Shown here: positions 33,096-44,796 of the stretch, in pieces
Numbering within the stretch: position 1 is the first letter of the stretch
Layout: each line of letters begins with the position of its first letter
Source of the DNA: Gibbula magus
Taxonomy: Eukaryota; Mollusca; Gastropoda; Trochida; Trochidae
Direction: 5' to 3'
Assembly (NCBI GenBank): GCA_936450465.1
Contig: OW388297.1
Span: forward strand, 52,196,989-52,260,988
Length of the DNA stretch: 64,000 nt
Made by a program: the position numbers and the translations under genes
The notes under the pieces: model-generated
The model's database searches: none
Seen by the model: the letters and a program-made list of their open reading frames with translations, nothing else
What the model was told of the DNA's origin: nothing

Positions 33096-34460
33096 GCTTT
33101 TTTTATCCCCCGCCACAACGAAGTTGGCGGGGGATATAGAAATGAGCTCCGTCCGTCTGTCCGTCTGTCCGTCTGTGCGTCCGGGCTTTTCCATTCCGGC
33201 CTCAAACTTCAAAACTATAAGACATATCTCAACGAAACTCGGTGTGTGGAACAATCATCATGTGTAGATGTGCCTTTTGGGGTTTTCAACTTCTTCGAGT
33301 TATTTTTTTTTACCGTTTCCATGGAAACGGAACTTCGAATTTCGTTTCCGGAGCAGAACTCGAAAACTATAAGACATATCTCAACAAAACTTTGTGTGTG
33401 GAACAATCATCATGTGTAGATGTGCCTTTTGGGGTTTTCAACTTCTTCGAGTTATTTTTTTTGACCGTTTCCATGGAAATGTAAATTAGAATTTCGTTTC
33501 CGGAGCAGAAATCGAAAACTATAAGACATATCTCAACGAAACTTTATGTGTGGAACAATCATCATGTGTAGATGTGCCTTTTGGGGTTTTCAACTTCTTC
33601 GAGTTGTTTTTTGTTGACCGTTTCCATGGAAATGTAACTTAGAATTTCGTTTCCGGAGCAGAACTCGAAAACTATAAGACATATATCAACGAAACTTGGT
33701 GTGTGGAACAATCATCATGTGTAGATGTGCCTTGTGGGGTTTTCAACTTCTTCGAGTTATTTTTTTGGACCGTTTCCATGAAAAGGTAACTTAGAATTTT
33801 GTTTCCGGAGCAGAACTCGAAAACGATAAGACATATCTAAACGAAACTTGGTGTGTGGAACAATCATCGAGGGTACACGTGCCTTTTGGGGTTTTCAACT
33901 TCTTCGAGTTATTTTTTTTGTCGTTTCTATGGAAATGTAACTTAGAATTTCGTTTCCGGAGCAGAAATCGAAAACTATAAGACATATCTCAACGAAACTT
34001 GGTGTGTGGAACAATCATCATGTGTAGATGTGCCTTGTGGGATTTTCAACTTCTTCAAAAATTTTAATTTGTTTAATTTTTACCATTTCCATGGATACAT
34101 AACTAAATAATTAACTCAAAAACTGCCTTGGATGTATTTTTAGCTCATCTGGCTAATGGTCTAAGGAGATTAAATTATGTGTGCATACTCCTTGGCTTTG
34201 ACACAACCTAAAAAAACTATCTTCTAACTATTTTCATCCTTATCATCAGCAAACGATAACCATCAGTTGCCATGAACCTTATATTGGGTAGGCTAAGATT
34301 GTTTTGATATGTTACAAACCTTACAGGGAGTGGCATCCCTGCCCTGCTGAGCCAACAAATCATCATCCATCCTGCTACATCAGGCTATAAGGAGAAGGTT
34401 CATAGTCACTGTTATTCAACAACTATTCTTCAATAAATGTTCCCAAAGGCGGGGGATATG
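33096..34460 (+). repeat. Nested element with 152-bp tandem repeats
   Basis: Opens TTTTTATCCCCCGCCACAAC with a small hairpin (CCCGCC/GGCGGG) and a CCGTCTGT run. About 5.5 tandem copies of a 152-base unit follow (33180-34090), recognised by GGGGTTTTCAACTTCTTCGA at 33279, 33431, 33583, 33736, 33888 and 34039. A closing GGCGGGGGATATGG lies at about 34449. A remnant of the same family is at 62016-62250. Non-coding. Confidence 0.75.
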
Positions 34461-34631
34461 GCCGACTCTGTCTGCTTGTTATCATTGTCTTTGTACATAG
34501 GCCTTCTTGTTAAAAATGTATTCTGGCTTGTTTTCAAATAACATCTATTTGACTTCATATTTGACAATATTGACATTATGAACAAAATACAAACAATATT
34601 TAAGTTGCATTATTAAATACAAATTCAAAAT

Positions 34632-35371
34632 AAACAAGAGTCATCAGAAGATGACATATCCCACCGGTTCCACAAAAATTTGTAAAACACATCTTGTGTA
34701 TCTACTACCGTACTTCAGTTAGTGGGTATTACAGATGCTGAGTTTCAGGTATGTTAAGGGTTTTAGACTTCTGCTCCAGAAGCAGTCACAATCAACAACA
34801 ACCAACATCCCTCTCATGCTTCTATGGAAACAGAAAAAAATTAATTTTTCAGAAAAACATCTGAAAATATCAAAAGGCACCACTTCAGTTAGTGGGTAAT
34901 ACACATGCAAAGTTTCAGGAAGATATGATGAACGGGTTTGGAGCTGTGATCCGGAAACGAACCTGTCTCTGAACAAAGTCCAATTTCAACAAGTTTCTAT
35001 GGAAACGAAAAAAATAAAATTTTCAGAAATCTGAAAATATCAAAAGGCACCACTTCAGTTAGTGGGTAATACACATGCAAAGTTTCAGGAAGATATGATG
35101 AACGGTTTTGGAGCTGTGCTCCGGAAACGAACCTGTCTCTGAACAAAGTCCAAATTCAACAAGTTTCTATGGAAACGAAAAAAAATCAAATTTTCAGAAA
35201 TCTCAAAATATCAAAAGGCACCACTTCAGTTAGTGGGTAATACACATGCAAAGTTTCAGGAAGATATGATGAACAGTTTTGGAGCTGTGCTCCGGAAACG
35301 AAATGATTACGGACGGAGAGACGGACGGGGCGATGACTATATCCCACGATATTACATACCGGTGGGATAAA
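34632..35371 (-). repeat. Nested element with 170-bp tandem repeats (family G, copy 1)
   Basis: Ends with GGACGGAGAGACGGACGGGG and ACCGGTGGGATAAAAA. CAAAAGGCACCACTTCAGTT recurs at 34871, 35041 and 35212, giving three units of about 170 bases. The inverted counterpart at 39197-39611 has a single unit. Confidence 0.78.
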
Positions 35372-35721
35372 AAGCTGGAAGATAACAAACTGTTATGATT
35401 AATATTGTTAACTTTAAGAAAAGTAACACTTTAGAAATGAAAGAGAAAATGATAATAGCTTAATCAACCTTCATTTATCAGTTCATTTGGATATTGAAAA
35501 TTTACGGTATACACAATATATTTAATGTATCAGAACTGTAAAGGCAAACCTGAATTGGGCCAGTAGAGGGAATGGTATCGTTTTAGTATTAGCGTGATAT
35601 TGGCCCAGTACCCCGCCAGTGTGCAAGTTGGTACAGGGCAAGTACCAGATGCCTGAATCGGGCCAGTACCGGATGTCTGTATCAGCCACTACTGGCCCAG
35701 TACGGTCATGTTTGCTGGGTG

Positions 35722-35998
35722 GTAGAGGACCAACGATATCAATAGCTACACACTCCAGTGGAGCCTTAACCCTGAACTGCCGCAATGGGGACTTCCCATG
35801 CCCAGGTTCCGGCTTACATCTGGAACATAATTCATAGGACTGACACCATCGTTTGACAGAGTCTGACAACCCTGGCCAGTAAAACCTTTGTCTAATGGAA
35901 TAGGCTAATAGGTTCTATCCCTTACTAAATGCCCAGCTGCACACCGCTTATGTAAATGCTCAAAGATTGTATCCCTGATTTCCCTTGGAGCAACCAAT
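35722..35998 (-). pseudogene. Ty3/gypsy integrase zinc-binding domain and start of core
   Basis: Carries the HHCC-type region (RQRFYWPGL, WCQSYELCSRCK) and the first catalytic Asp in CVAIDIVGPLPP, where the 3.2-kb element interrupts the core. Frame changes occur near 35900. Confidence 0.82.
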
Positions 35999-36429
35999 TG
36001 AGACAAGATGCCCTTCTCTGATCGCTGCTTACGGTAAAGGAGAGTATTCTGAATGAACAAAAGCTCCCACTGCCCCCACAAGCTTTTGGACTCTGCACTT
36101 AGATCAACAATTTCTACTTTCCCTGGTCCGTTGCTGACTCAGACATTTTCTCCAATATCAGACCAATGTGACTCTACTTTAACTGCAGAGCCACCAAATC
36201 CTTATTGGAACACACATCAAGCCTATTTTGAAGAAGATCTTCCCGCCTTTGATCAGTAGCATCCAACTCTTCCTGACCCACTACCGGAACTACATACAAG
36301 ACAGCAGAAGAGTTACAAAACTGCTCACAGCTTTCTTGGTCCCTAACAGCTTCAGGGGACCCCACCAGTGACGAAGAGCATTCCCTACAACTTTCATTAG
36401 CACATTTTCTAACTATCCTCCTGGAATAC

Positions 36430-36850
36430 CATCAGCATTTCCGTGTTTCACTCCCGGGCAATAGCGAATGTCGAAATCATACGTTTCAATCACACTCAAC
36501 CATCTTGCTAACATTCCTTCAGGATCTTTGAAGTTGTTGAGCCAAATAAGAGGGGCATGGTCAGTACACAATACAAAACTTTTGCCCATACAAATAATGC
36601 CGAAAGTGTCTCAAGAAATGGACAACTGCCAATAACTCACGCCTGGTGGTAAAATAATTTTGCTGAGCCCTATTGAGTACCTTGCTGCCATATGCAATAA
36701 CTACCTCCTGCTCATTCTGAATCTGCGAGAGTATGGCACCAACGCCATTAGCACTAGCATCTGTATCGAGGACGTACATACCATCATCTTCAGGAAAGGC
36801 TAAGATGGGAGAGCTGAGTAAACACTTCTTCAACGCCAAAAATGCCTGCG
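36430..36850 (-). pseudogene. Ty3/gypsy RNase H
   Basis: The open frame 36839-36561 has YVLDTDASANGVGAILSQ (first Asp) and TTRRELLAVVHFLRHFRHYL (Glu), classical for Ty3/gypsy RNase H. The following DFDIRYCPGVKHGNADG segment is in a shifted frame. 35999-36429 holds the linker toward integrase with further frame changes. Confidence 0.87.
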
Positions 36851-36911
36851 TGCACTCATTTCCCCATTTGAACGAAACTTTCTTTCTGGTAAGTCTGATA
36901 AGAGGGAATGC

Positions 36912-37600
36912 TTACTCCGCACATTTTGGAACGAAATGCCGGTAATACCCCACTAGCCCCAGGAAACTACAAATCTCTGAGCAATCAGTGGGGTGTGGCC
37001 AGTTGTTCACCGCCTTCGTTTTGCTAGGATCACACGCTACGCCTTGCTTGGAAACAACATGTCCTAGATAAACTACCTCAGTTTGAAACAACGAACACTT
37101 CTTCGGCTTAAGTTTCAACTTAGCCTCCCGGGGTTTGGCAAACACTAGCCTAAGGTTGAACAGAGCAGTGGAAAAATCAGGACCATAAACAATGACATCA
37201 TTTAGGTAGCACAAACATTTCTTCCACCTCAATGGCCCTAACACCTTATCCATCAGACGTTCAAATGTAGCTGGAGCATTTGTCAACCCGAATGGCATGA
37301 CATTAAACTGATATAAACCAATAGCTACTCGCAAGGACAGGTGTTGAAAACCTAGTTGCTCCCCCTAACGTTTCGAGCATTTCATCTCTTCTTGGAAGAG
37401 GGTTAGCATCCCTACTGCATTTAACCGGAAAAAGTCAACACAGAACCCAACACTGCCATCTTTCTTCCTGACTAAACAAACTGGAGCAGACCATGGGCAT
37501 TTGCTGGGTTCAATTATTCCTTGACTAAGCATTTTACCAATTTCCTCCTCAACAACTTTCTTTCTAGCCAGGGGAGCCCTTCGACATGGTAACTTAATCT
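36912..37600 (-). pseudogene. Ty3/gypsy reverse transcriptase, catalytic Asp changed
   Basis: The upstream part (about 37600-37340, several frames) has PWSAPVCLVRKKDGS. The main frame 37334-36912 has FNVMPFGLTNAPATFERLMD (motif B) and CYLNDVIVYG: the usual YLDD reads YLND, with the Asn codon at 37200-37202. LGHVVSKQGVACDPSK and FLGLVGYYRHFV follow, as in gypsy thumbs. The motif C change and the frameshifts indicate a dead enzyme. Confidence 0.88.
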
Positions 37601-37773
37601 CCTGTCTCTATATTGTGGGTAGCAGTATCAGTCTGCTCGATAACCCCATCTTCACCCACGAAAACATCACTCAACAAAGTAGCCACAGCCTGCCTCTGTT
37701 CTACAGTAAGTTCCTGAGAGCTTTTGTCATCTAGTCTTGCAAATGTGGTTGTAAATGGACGTTTGCACGATGT

Positions 37774-38330
37774 TCATGTGTCCTCCGTAACTTCCAGCTT
37801 GTCTACAATGCAAACTGTACCAAGTACCGAATTGGACGACAAATTGACCACCCTATCGCTAAGGTTAAGAACAAAGACTACCATACTGTCAGCCTTAGGG
37901 TTCACCAAAGTTCTTGCCACCAACAACCCTTGCTTCCTCCAAGTAATATGAGGTTCTACCAACCCACAGGTTCCAGCTATTGCTTTGTCTGCTCTACACT
38001 CAATGAACGCTTCCGATTGTGCTGGCACCATAATCTTCTCTACAAGCCTAATTCTGGAGCTAGTTACACTTTTGAGCTTGAAGAGTTTAACCTTTCCCTC
38101 CGGAAAATCCAACATCTGTCGTCTTACCAAAATGTCAGCATCTCTATCCTCCAGACAATCCAAACCCAATATTCCAGGTACCTGTTCTAGGTCAGCCACA
38201 ATGAACTCATGAGTAAACCGGAATATGCTAACCCATAAACTCCAATTTGAACTTGCCGTAGACAGTCAACTGCTTCCCCTCAACGGACAAGAGTACCATA
38301 TCTACCTCCTCCAGGATAACTTCCCGGAAC
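37774..38330 (-). pseudogene. Ty3/gypsy retropepsin-like region, fragmentary
   Basis: The frame 38199-37774 contains ADLEQVPGILGLDCL, the GxLGxDxL-type motif near the end of retroviral-type aspartic proteases. The preceding SVEGKQLTVYGKFKLEF segment (about 38300-38230) is in another frame. I cannot find the DTG/DSG active site upstream, so the N-terminal half is lost or too diverged. Confidence 0.65.
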
Positions 38331-38420
38331 CTGAGCCGAATGAAATCAGAATGCCCTTCGAAACACACTTGAGATTATCTAAAATTACTGGTACGTCAAT
38401 TACAGTGCCCCTCATGTTAT

Positions 38421-38840
38421 AATTCTTGCGCGATCTGATTCACCAAATACTGGGCTTTGTAAATGGGTCACTATTAGCTGACAGGATATTATAAAGTATT
38501 TTATAATAATTTTTTCAAGCGAATATTTTATCATTTTGGTGGGCTACCCAAATGGCTCACATGAGCAATGTGCTAATATTTTAGGCTTTGAAAAATCATA
38601 TCCTTGTTATTATCCGTTCGAGTTTTACGTTTGATGGCTTGTGTTAAAGACAAATGTATTGGCTTTGACGTGGTATATAACATTGAATGATAATATGATA
38701 ACAACATTCTGAAATATAACTTCAAACGGACATGGGGTGTTGACCCCGTTACATCCCTTTTACTTTTTTTAATAGTGTATGGGGCTGGATAGTCGACTTC
38801 ATATTCTCATATTCTTTGTAATCGCTAGTTTCGACAATAC
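38421..38840. other. Unannotated AT-rich stretch
   Basis: No gene or repeat end seen. Confidence 0.5.
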
Positions 38841-39083
38841 CGGGGATGTAGCTCAGTTGGTAGAGTGTCTGCTCATCAACCGGAAGACCGGGGTTCGATT
38901 CCCGGTCGCGTCATACCAAAAGACGTTAAAAGATGGGAGTTGTTGCTTCCTTGCTTGACACTTAGCATTATAAGGACAGAACAACGCTTGAACTGGCGCT
39001 GCACAGTGGCTGCCGGGTGCGAAATGCACAAAACAAATTTCCAATTTACAATGTATTGAGGACAATAAAGTGTTATTATTATA
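38841..39083 (+). mobile_element. tRNA-derived SINE, copy 2
   Basis: The head 38842-38913 has an A box (TAGCTCAGTTGG) and B box (GGTTCGATTCC). The body matches copy 1 at 7419-7665 (GTTGCTTCCTTGCTTG, GAACAACGCTTGAACTGG) and ends GAGGACAATAAAGTGTTATT. Acceptor-stem ends do not pair, so it is not a functional tRNA. Confidence 0.87.
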
Positions 39084-39196
39084 CAAGCCCCTGTGGTTTG
39101 TCATTCACCAACATACTTTATCCGGGTCACGGCACCAAATCTGTCATAGTACGAGTTAGGCCGTCAGGTACGTCACAGAGGACTTTGCATTGTATA

Positions 39197-39611
39197 CTTT
39201 TTATCCCACCGGTATGTAATACCGTGGGATATAGTCATCACCCCGTCCGTCTGTCCGTCTCTCCGTCCGTAATCATTTCGTTTCCGGAGCAGAACTCGAA
39301 AACCGTTTATGATATCTTCCTGAAACTTTGCATGTGTATTACCCACTAACTGAAGTGGTGCCTTTTGATATTTTCAGATTTTGTCTGAATTTTTTTTTTC
39401 TGTTTCCATAGAAACATGAGAGGGATGTTGGTTGTTTTTTATTTTGACTGCTTCTGGAGCAGAAGTCTAAAACCCTTAACATACCTGAAACTCAGCATCT
39501 GTAATACCCACTAACTGAAGTACGGTAGTAGATACACAAGTATCTGTCAAAGATGTGTTTTAAAAATTTTGTGGAACCGGCTGGATATGTCATCTTCTGA
39601 TGACTCTTGTT
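39197..39611 (+). repeat. Family G element, copy 2 (single unit)
   Basis: Starts TTTTTATCCCACCGGTATGT with a CCGTCTGTCCGTCTCTCCGT run, has one 170-base unit (CCACTAACTGAAGTGGTGCC), and ends near GTCATCTTCTGATGACTCTT. It is the reverse complement of 34632-35371 apart from copy number. Confidence 0.8.
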
Positions 39612-39924
39612 TATATGATGTTAATTGACCTTGTCCGCCAAACTAACTCTATTGCAACCACGTTCTTCCAGATAGAGCAGGATGAATGACAAACAGAATA
39701 AGATGTAATTTAATAAAGTTTATTCGAAAAGATAACAGAAACGTAACAGCTTTTTCACCCAAAAGGCGTAAGGTTCATGGTGTACAAGGGACAGTTTCCG
39801 GTGTCTTCCAACTTCTCTGTCGCAGCTAAATCTTGTCACGAGCTCCCATAAGCTGCCACAAATCGGAGTTCCAACTGCAGGAAAATCAACTATCAACTGT
39901 AAAAAGGAGGTCACAAAACCCTCT
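39612..39924. other. Left flank of satellite, unannotated
   Basis: No ORF with protein-like features and no repeat ends seen. Confidence 0.45.
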
Positions 39925-42900
39925 GAAAATGCGGCATACTTTTGACTAATGATACCACATACCACTTCAACTGTACGAGAGGTTGCAGTAAACAATATGT
40001 ATTTACTACAAGTAGATATAGAAAACTTCAAGAAATAGCGGCACTCATTCAACCAATAATACCACCATTGCCAACTTCAACTGTAGGTGCAGTAAACAAT
40101 ATGTATTTACTACAAGTAGATATAGAAAACTTCAAGAAATAGCGGCACTCATTCAACCAATAATACCACCATTGCCAACTTCAACTGTAGGTGCAGTAAA
40201 CAATATGTATTTACTACAAGTAGATATAGAAAACTTCAAGAAATAGCGGCACTCATTCAACCAATAATACCACCATTGCCAACTTCAACTGTAGGTGCAG
40301 TAAACAATATGTATTTACTACAAGTAGATATAGAAAACTTCAAGAAATAGCGGCACTCATTCAACCAATAATACCACCATTGCCAACTTCAACTGTAGGT
40401 GCAGTAAACAATATGTATTTACTACAAGTAGATATAGAAAACTTCAAGAAATAGCGGCACTCATTCAACCAATAATACCACCATTGCCAACTTCAACTGT
40501 AGGTGCAGTAAACAATATGTACTTACTACAAGTAGATATAGAAAACTTCAAGAAATAGCGGCACTCATTCAACCAATAATACCACCATTGCCAACTTCAA
40601 CTGTAGGTGCAGTAAACAATATGTATTTACTACAAGTAGATATAGAAAACTTCAAGAAATAGCGGCACTCATTCAACCAATAATACCACCATTGCCAACT
40701 TCAACTGTAGGTGCAGTAAACAATATGTATTTACTACAAGTAGATATAGAAAACTTCAAGAAATAGCGGCACTCATTCAACCAATAATACCACCATTGCC
40801 AACTTCAACTGTAGGTGCAGTAAACAATATGTATTTACTACAAGTAGATATAGAAAACTTCAAGAAATAGCGGCACTCATTCAACCAATAATACCACCAT
40901 TGCCAACTTCAACTGTAGGTGCAGTAAACAATATGTATTTGCTACAAGTAGATATAGAAAACTTCAAGAAATAGCGGCACTCATTCAACCAATAATACCA
41001 CCATTGCCAACTTCAACTGTAGGTGCAGTAAACAATATGTATTTACTACAAGTAGATATAGAAAACTTCAAGAAATAGCGGCACTCATTCAACCAATAAT
41101 ACCACCATTGCCAACTTCAACTGTAGGTGCAGTAAACAATATGTATTTACTACAAGTAGATATAGAAAACTTCAAGAAATAGCGGCACTCATTCAACCAA
41201 TAATACCACCATTGCCAACTTCAACTGTAGCTATAGGTGCAGTAAACAATATGTATTTGCTACAAGTAGATATAGAAAACTTCAAGAAATAGCGGCACTC
41301 ATTCAACCAATAATACCACCATTGCCAACTTCAACTGTAGGTGCAGTAAACAATATGTATTTGCTACAAGTAGATATAGAAAACTTCAAGAAATAGCGGC
41401 ACTCATTCAACCAATAATACCACCATTGCCAACTTCAACTGTAGGTGCAGTAAACAATATGTATTTGCTACAAGTAGATATAGAAAACTTCAAGAAATAG
41501 CGGCACTCATTAAACCAATAATACCACCATTGCCAACTTCAACTGTAGGTGCAGTAAACAATATGTATTTACTACAAGTAGATATAGAAAACTTCAAGAA
41601 ATAGCGGCACTCATTCAACCAATAATACCACCATTGCCAACTTCAACTGTAGGTGCAGTAAACAATATGTATTTACTACAAGTAGATATAGAAAACTTCA
41701 AGAAATAGCGGCACTCATTCAACCAATAATACCACCATTGCCAACTTCAACTGTAGGTGCAGTAAACAATATGTATTTGCTACAAGTAGATATAGAAAAC
41801 TTCAAGAAATAGCGGCACTCATTAAACCAATAATACCACCATTGCCAACTTCAACTGTAGCTATAGGTGCAGTAAACAATATGTATTTGCTACAAGTAGA
41901 TATAGAAAACTTCAAGAAATAGCGGCACTCATTCAACCAATAATACCACCATTGCCAACTTCAACTGTAGGTGCAGTAAACAATATGTATTTACTACAAG
42001 TAGATATAGAAAACTTCAAGAAATATCGGCACTCATTAAACCAATAATACCACCATTGCCAACTTCAACTGTAGGTGCAGTAAACAATATGTATTTACTA
42101 CAAGTAGATATAGAAAACTTCAAGAAATAGCGGCACTCATTAAACCAATAATACCACCATTGCCAACTTCAACTGTAGGTGCAGTAAACAATATGTATTT
42201 ACTACAAGTAGATATAGAAAACTTCAAGAAATAGCGGCACTCATTAAACCAATAATACCACCATTGCCAACTTCAACTGTAGGTGCAGTAAACAATATGT
42301 ATTTGCTACAAGTAGATATAGAAAACTTCAAGAAATAGCGGCACTCATTAAACCAATAATACCACCATTGCCAACTTCAACTGTAGGTGCAGTAAACAAT
42401 ATGTATTTACTACAAGTAGATATAGAAAACTTCAAGAAATAGCGGCACTCATTCAACCAATAATACCACCATTGCCAACTTCAACTGTAGGTGCAGTAAA
42501 CAATATGTATTTACTACAAGTAGATATAGAAAACTTCAAGAAATAGCGGCACTCATTCAACCAATAATACCACCATTGCCAACTTCAACTGTAGGTGCAG
42601 TAAACAATATGTATTTGCTACAAGTAGATATAGAAAACTTCAAGAAATAGCGGCACTCATTAAACCAATAATACCACCATTGCCAACTTCAACTGTAGCT
42701 ATAGGTGCAGTAAACAATATGTATTTGCTACAAGTAGATATAGAAAACTTCAAGAAATAGCGGCACTCATTCAACCAATAATACCACCATTGCCAACTTC
42801 AACTGTAGGTGCAGTAAACAATATGTATTTACTACAAGTAGATATAGAAAACTTCAAGAAATATCGGCACTCATTAAACCAATAATACCACCATTGCCAA

Positions 42901-43580
42901 CTTCAACTGTAGGTGCAGTAAACAATATGTATTTACTACAAGTAGATATAGAAAACTTCAAGAAATAGCGGCACTCATTAAACCAATAATACCACCATTG
43001 CCAACTTCAACTGTAGGTGCAGTAAACAATATGTATTTACTACAAGTAGATATAGAAAACTTCAAGAAATAGCGGCACTCATTAAACCAATAATACCACC
43101 ATTGCCAACTTCAACTGTAGGTGCAGTAAACAATATGTATTTGCTACAAGTAGATATAGAAAACTTCAAGAAATAGCGGCACTCATTAAACCAATAATAC
43201 CACCATTGCCAACTTCAACTGTAGGTGCAGTAAACAATATGTATTTACTACAAGTAGATATAGAAACTTTGAGTCATAGTGGCATTCATTAGACTAATGA
43301 TACCACAAGTGCAAACTCCAACTGAAGGGGTGTCGAAGTAAACAATGAGTATTTACCACAAAGGCATATAGAAACTACGAGAGATAGTGGCATACATTTT
43401 AAGAATAATACCACAAAAGACTGATCCCAACTGAACTGGGTGTTGTAGTAAACAATAGATATTTACTACAAATGCAACTAGAAACTTAATAAAACACAAC
43501 GGGCATTCTAGTAAGAACACCACAAATGTTAATACCTAGCTGGTCTGGAATGTGAATAAATAAACTTAATATAATGAATT
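39925..43580 (+). repeat. 104-bp satellite array, about 31 homogeneous monomers with diverged edges
   Basis: The monomer (landmark GTGCAGTAAACAATATGTAT) repeats every 104 bases from about 39984 to 43268 with very few substitutions. Three monomers carry a 6-base CTATAG-type insertion (41231, 41861, 42699), giving 110. Outer copies are diverged: part of one on the left (39925-39984) and about three on the right (43269-43580, spacing near 108). The insertion at 41861 and 42699 and the variant AAATATCGG at 42021 and 42859 are both 838 bases apart, showing an eight-monomer higher-order unit repeated twice. AT-rich, with a stop in the open phase; no coding sense. Confidence 0.95.
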
Positions 43581-44600
43581 CTAACAACTAACTGCGTAAA
43601 CCTACTTATTCCTAAACTACTCTTTCTCTCATAAATACAAGATGAATAGACCCACCCCGCCGGCAATGAAGTGAATCTACCAATCCCGTCTAACCGTATG
43701 CTCTACCTGGATACAAATATATTTATTAATCAACACATTATGACAAACGACGCGTTCTTATTCAGAACATATAGCTCTTCAACATAGCTTACAGTTCTTG
43801 GACAGAATTTACGGCGCGCTAAGATGCTCACCTCGATCAGCTTGGCTGATCGTCCAGGCTGATGACTAACTTGATGATGAGTACTGAGATTTTACGAGCG
43901 ATTTTCAGCGAAGCTGAGAGAGAGCGGCATCTCACTTTTCTACATTTATATTTTATGTATATCACTATATAATGCTATATTTCATTTTAAATCATCTTTC
44001 CTTATATACATTTGTATATTGTTGTATAAATTAAAACGCATTGAAAGAACAATATTGTTCTATGTATAACCTGTACTTTTACGATACATCAAATGTTTTA
44101 ATATATTTAGTGTCTCATAACTCAATTTATGGCTGGATAGCAGTTTTCTTAACTCGGATGTTTACAATGTATATAAATAACTATATATATATTCATGTAA
44201 TTGACTTGTGACACTCAAATAAAATAGTTCTGTCTGTCATAACGTCATAAGAATCTATAGTAAAAGAATAAAGAAGTTGTATTACACAAACGTATTTCCA
44301 TTCTGTGGCTATTTATTAGTTTCGTCCCATGACTGTTTATATAATAGCCGTTGAACCAGTCTGGTTCCTTATTAATCAAGTCGAGATAAACTGAATGCAC
44401 ACATGGTACTGAAATCTCGGTACACTGTACATGGTGCAGTACAGTAAATCCATAGACTTAATTCTAATAGATTACCAAAGCTGAACATGAAACGCATTGG
44501 TCTGACAAGATTGCTAGTTTTGTTAAAGTAATGTTCAGACTTGCAGACTTTAAGTTTAGTATCTAAAATAATTTCAATAAACTTATTTATTTGGAACTTA
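43581..44600. other. Right flank of satellite, unannotated
   Basis: AT-rich. GATCAGCTTGGCTGATC at about 43835 is a small palindrome. No gene or element ends recognised. Confidence 0.45.
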
Positions 44601-44633
44601 AAAAATAGAGCCATGGGCTCTGTAGCTCATCAG
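44601..44633 (+). repeat. 33-bp direct repeat pair
   Basis: AAAAATAGAGCCATGGGCTC and the following CTGTAGCTCATCAG recur at 45540-45572 with one substitution, about 940 bases apart, bracketing the nested MITE block. Origin unclear. Confidence 0.7.
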
Positions 44634-44796
44634 AAATTGCTCTGGCATAATGTAGAATATTTCTTAAATACTCATCTCCAAGGTAGCATTACCCTTTCAA
44701 GACTCATAATAATGTTTGGATTGTGCTCACACAATAAAATAATAAATCATATACTTCTAGCCAAAATAATTAATGTATCTTTCAAGTATCAAACAA

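Larger units (their letters stand above)
32533..35719. mobile_element. 3.2-kb palindrome-rich TIR element inserted in gypsy integrase
   Basis: Both ends read CCCAGCAAACATGAC inward, with TG on each outer side (32531-32532, 35720-35721), a 2-bp target duplication. The matching integrase flanks confirm the insertion point. The ends (about 32545-32850 and 35540-35710) are packed with variants of GGGCCAGTACTGGCCC, itself a perfect 16-base palindrome. No transposase is seen. The middle carries two nested repeat elements (33096-34460 and 34632-35371). Confidence 0.82.
30810..38420 (-). mobile_element. Ty3/gypsy retrotransposon, decayed and multiply interrupted
   Basis: On the minus strand the order is protease, RT, RNase H, integrase zinc-binding, core and C-terminal parts, then a further ORF: the Ty3/gypsy order. 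Many frameshifts are present, and two foreign insertions sit in the integrase (32533-35719 and 31833-32187). I do not find LTRs or Gag, so it is incomplete or its ends are too diverged to see by eye. Confidence 0.88.

Noticed and set aside
32600..33267. ORFs in the 3.2-kb insertion as transposase
   Set aside because: Short, low-complexity frames over tandem repeats; no catalytic motif seen in any frame.
38842..38913. tRNA gene on the plus strand
   Set aside because: Same reason: it continues directly into a SINE body shared with another copy.
39720..40142. ORFs of 66 and 110 codons at the satellite edge
   Set aside because: They are produced by satellite monomers and flank; each monomer carries a stop in that phase, and no protein-like features appear.
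40000..43200. CRISPR array (regular repeats)
   Set aside because: Contiguous 104-bp tandem monomers without unique spacers, in eukaryotic DNA; a satellite.
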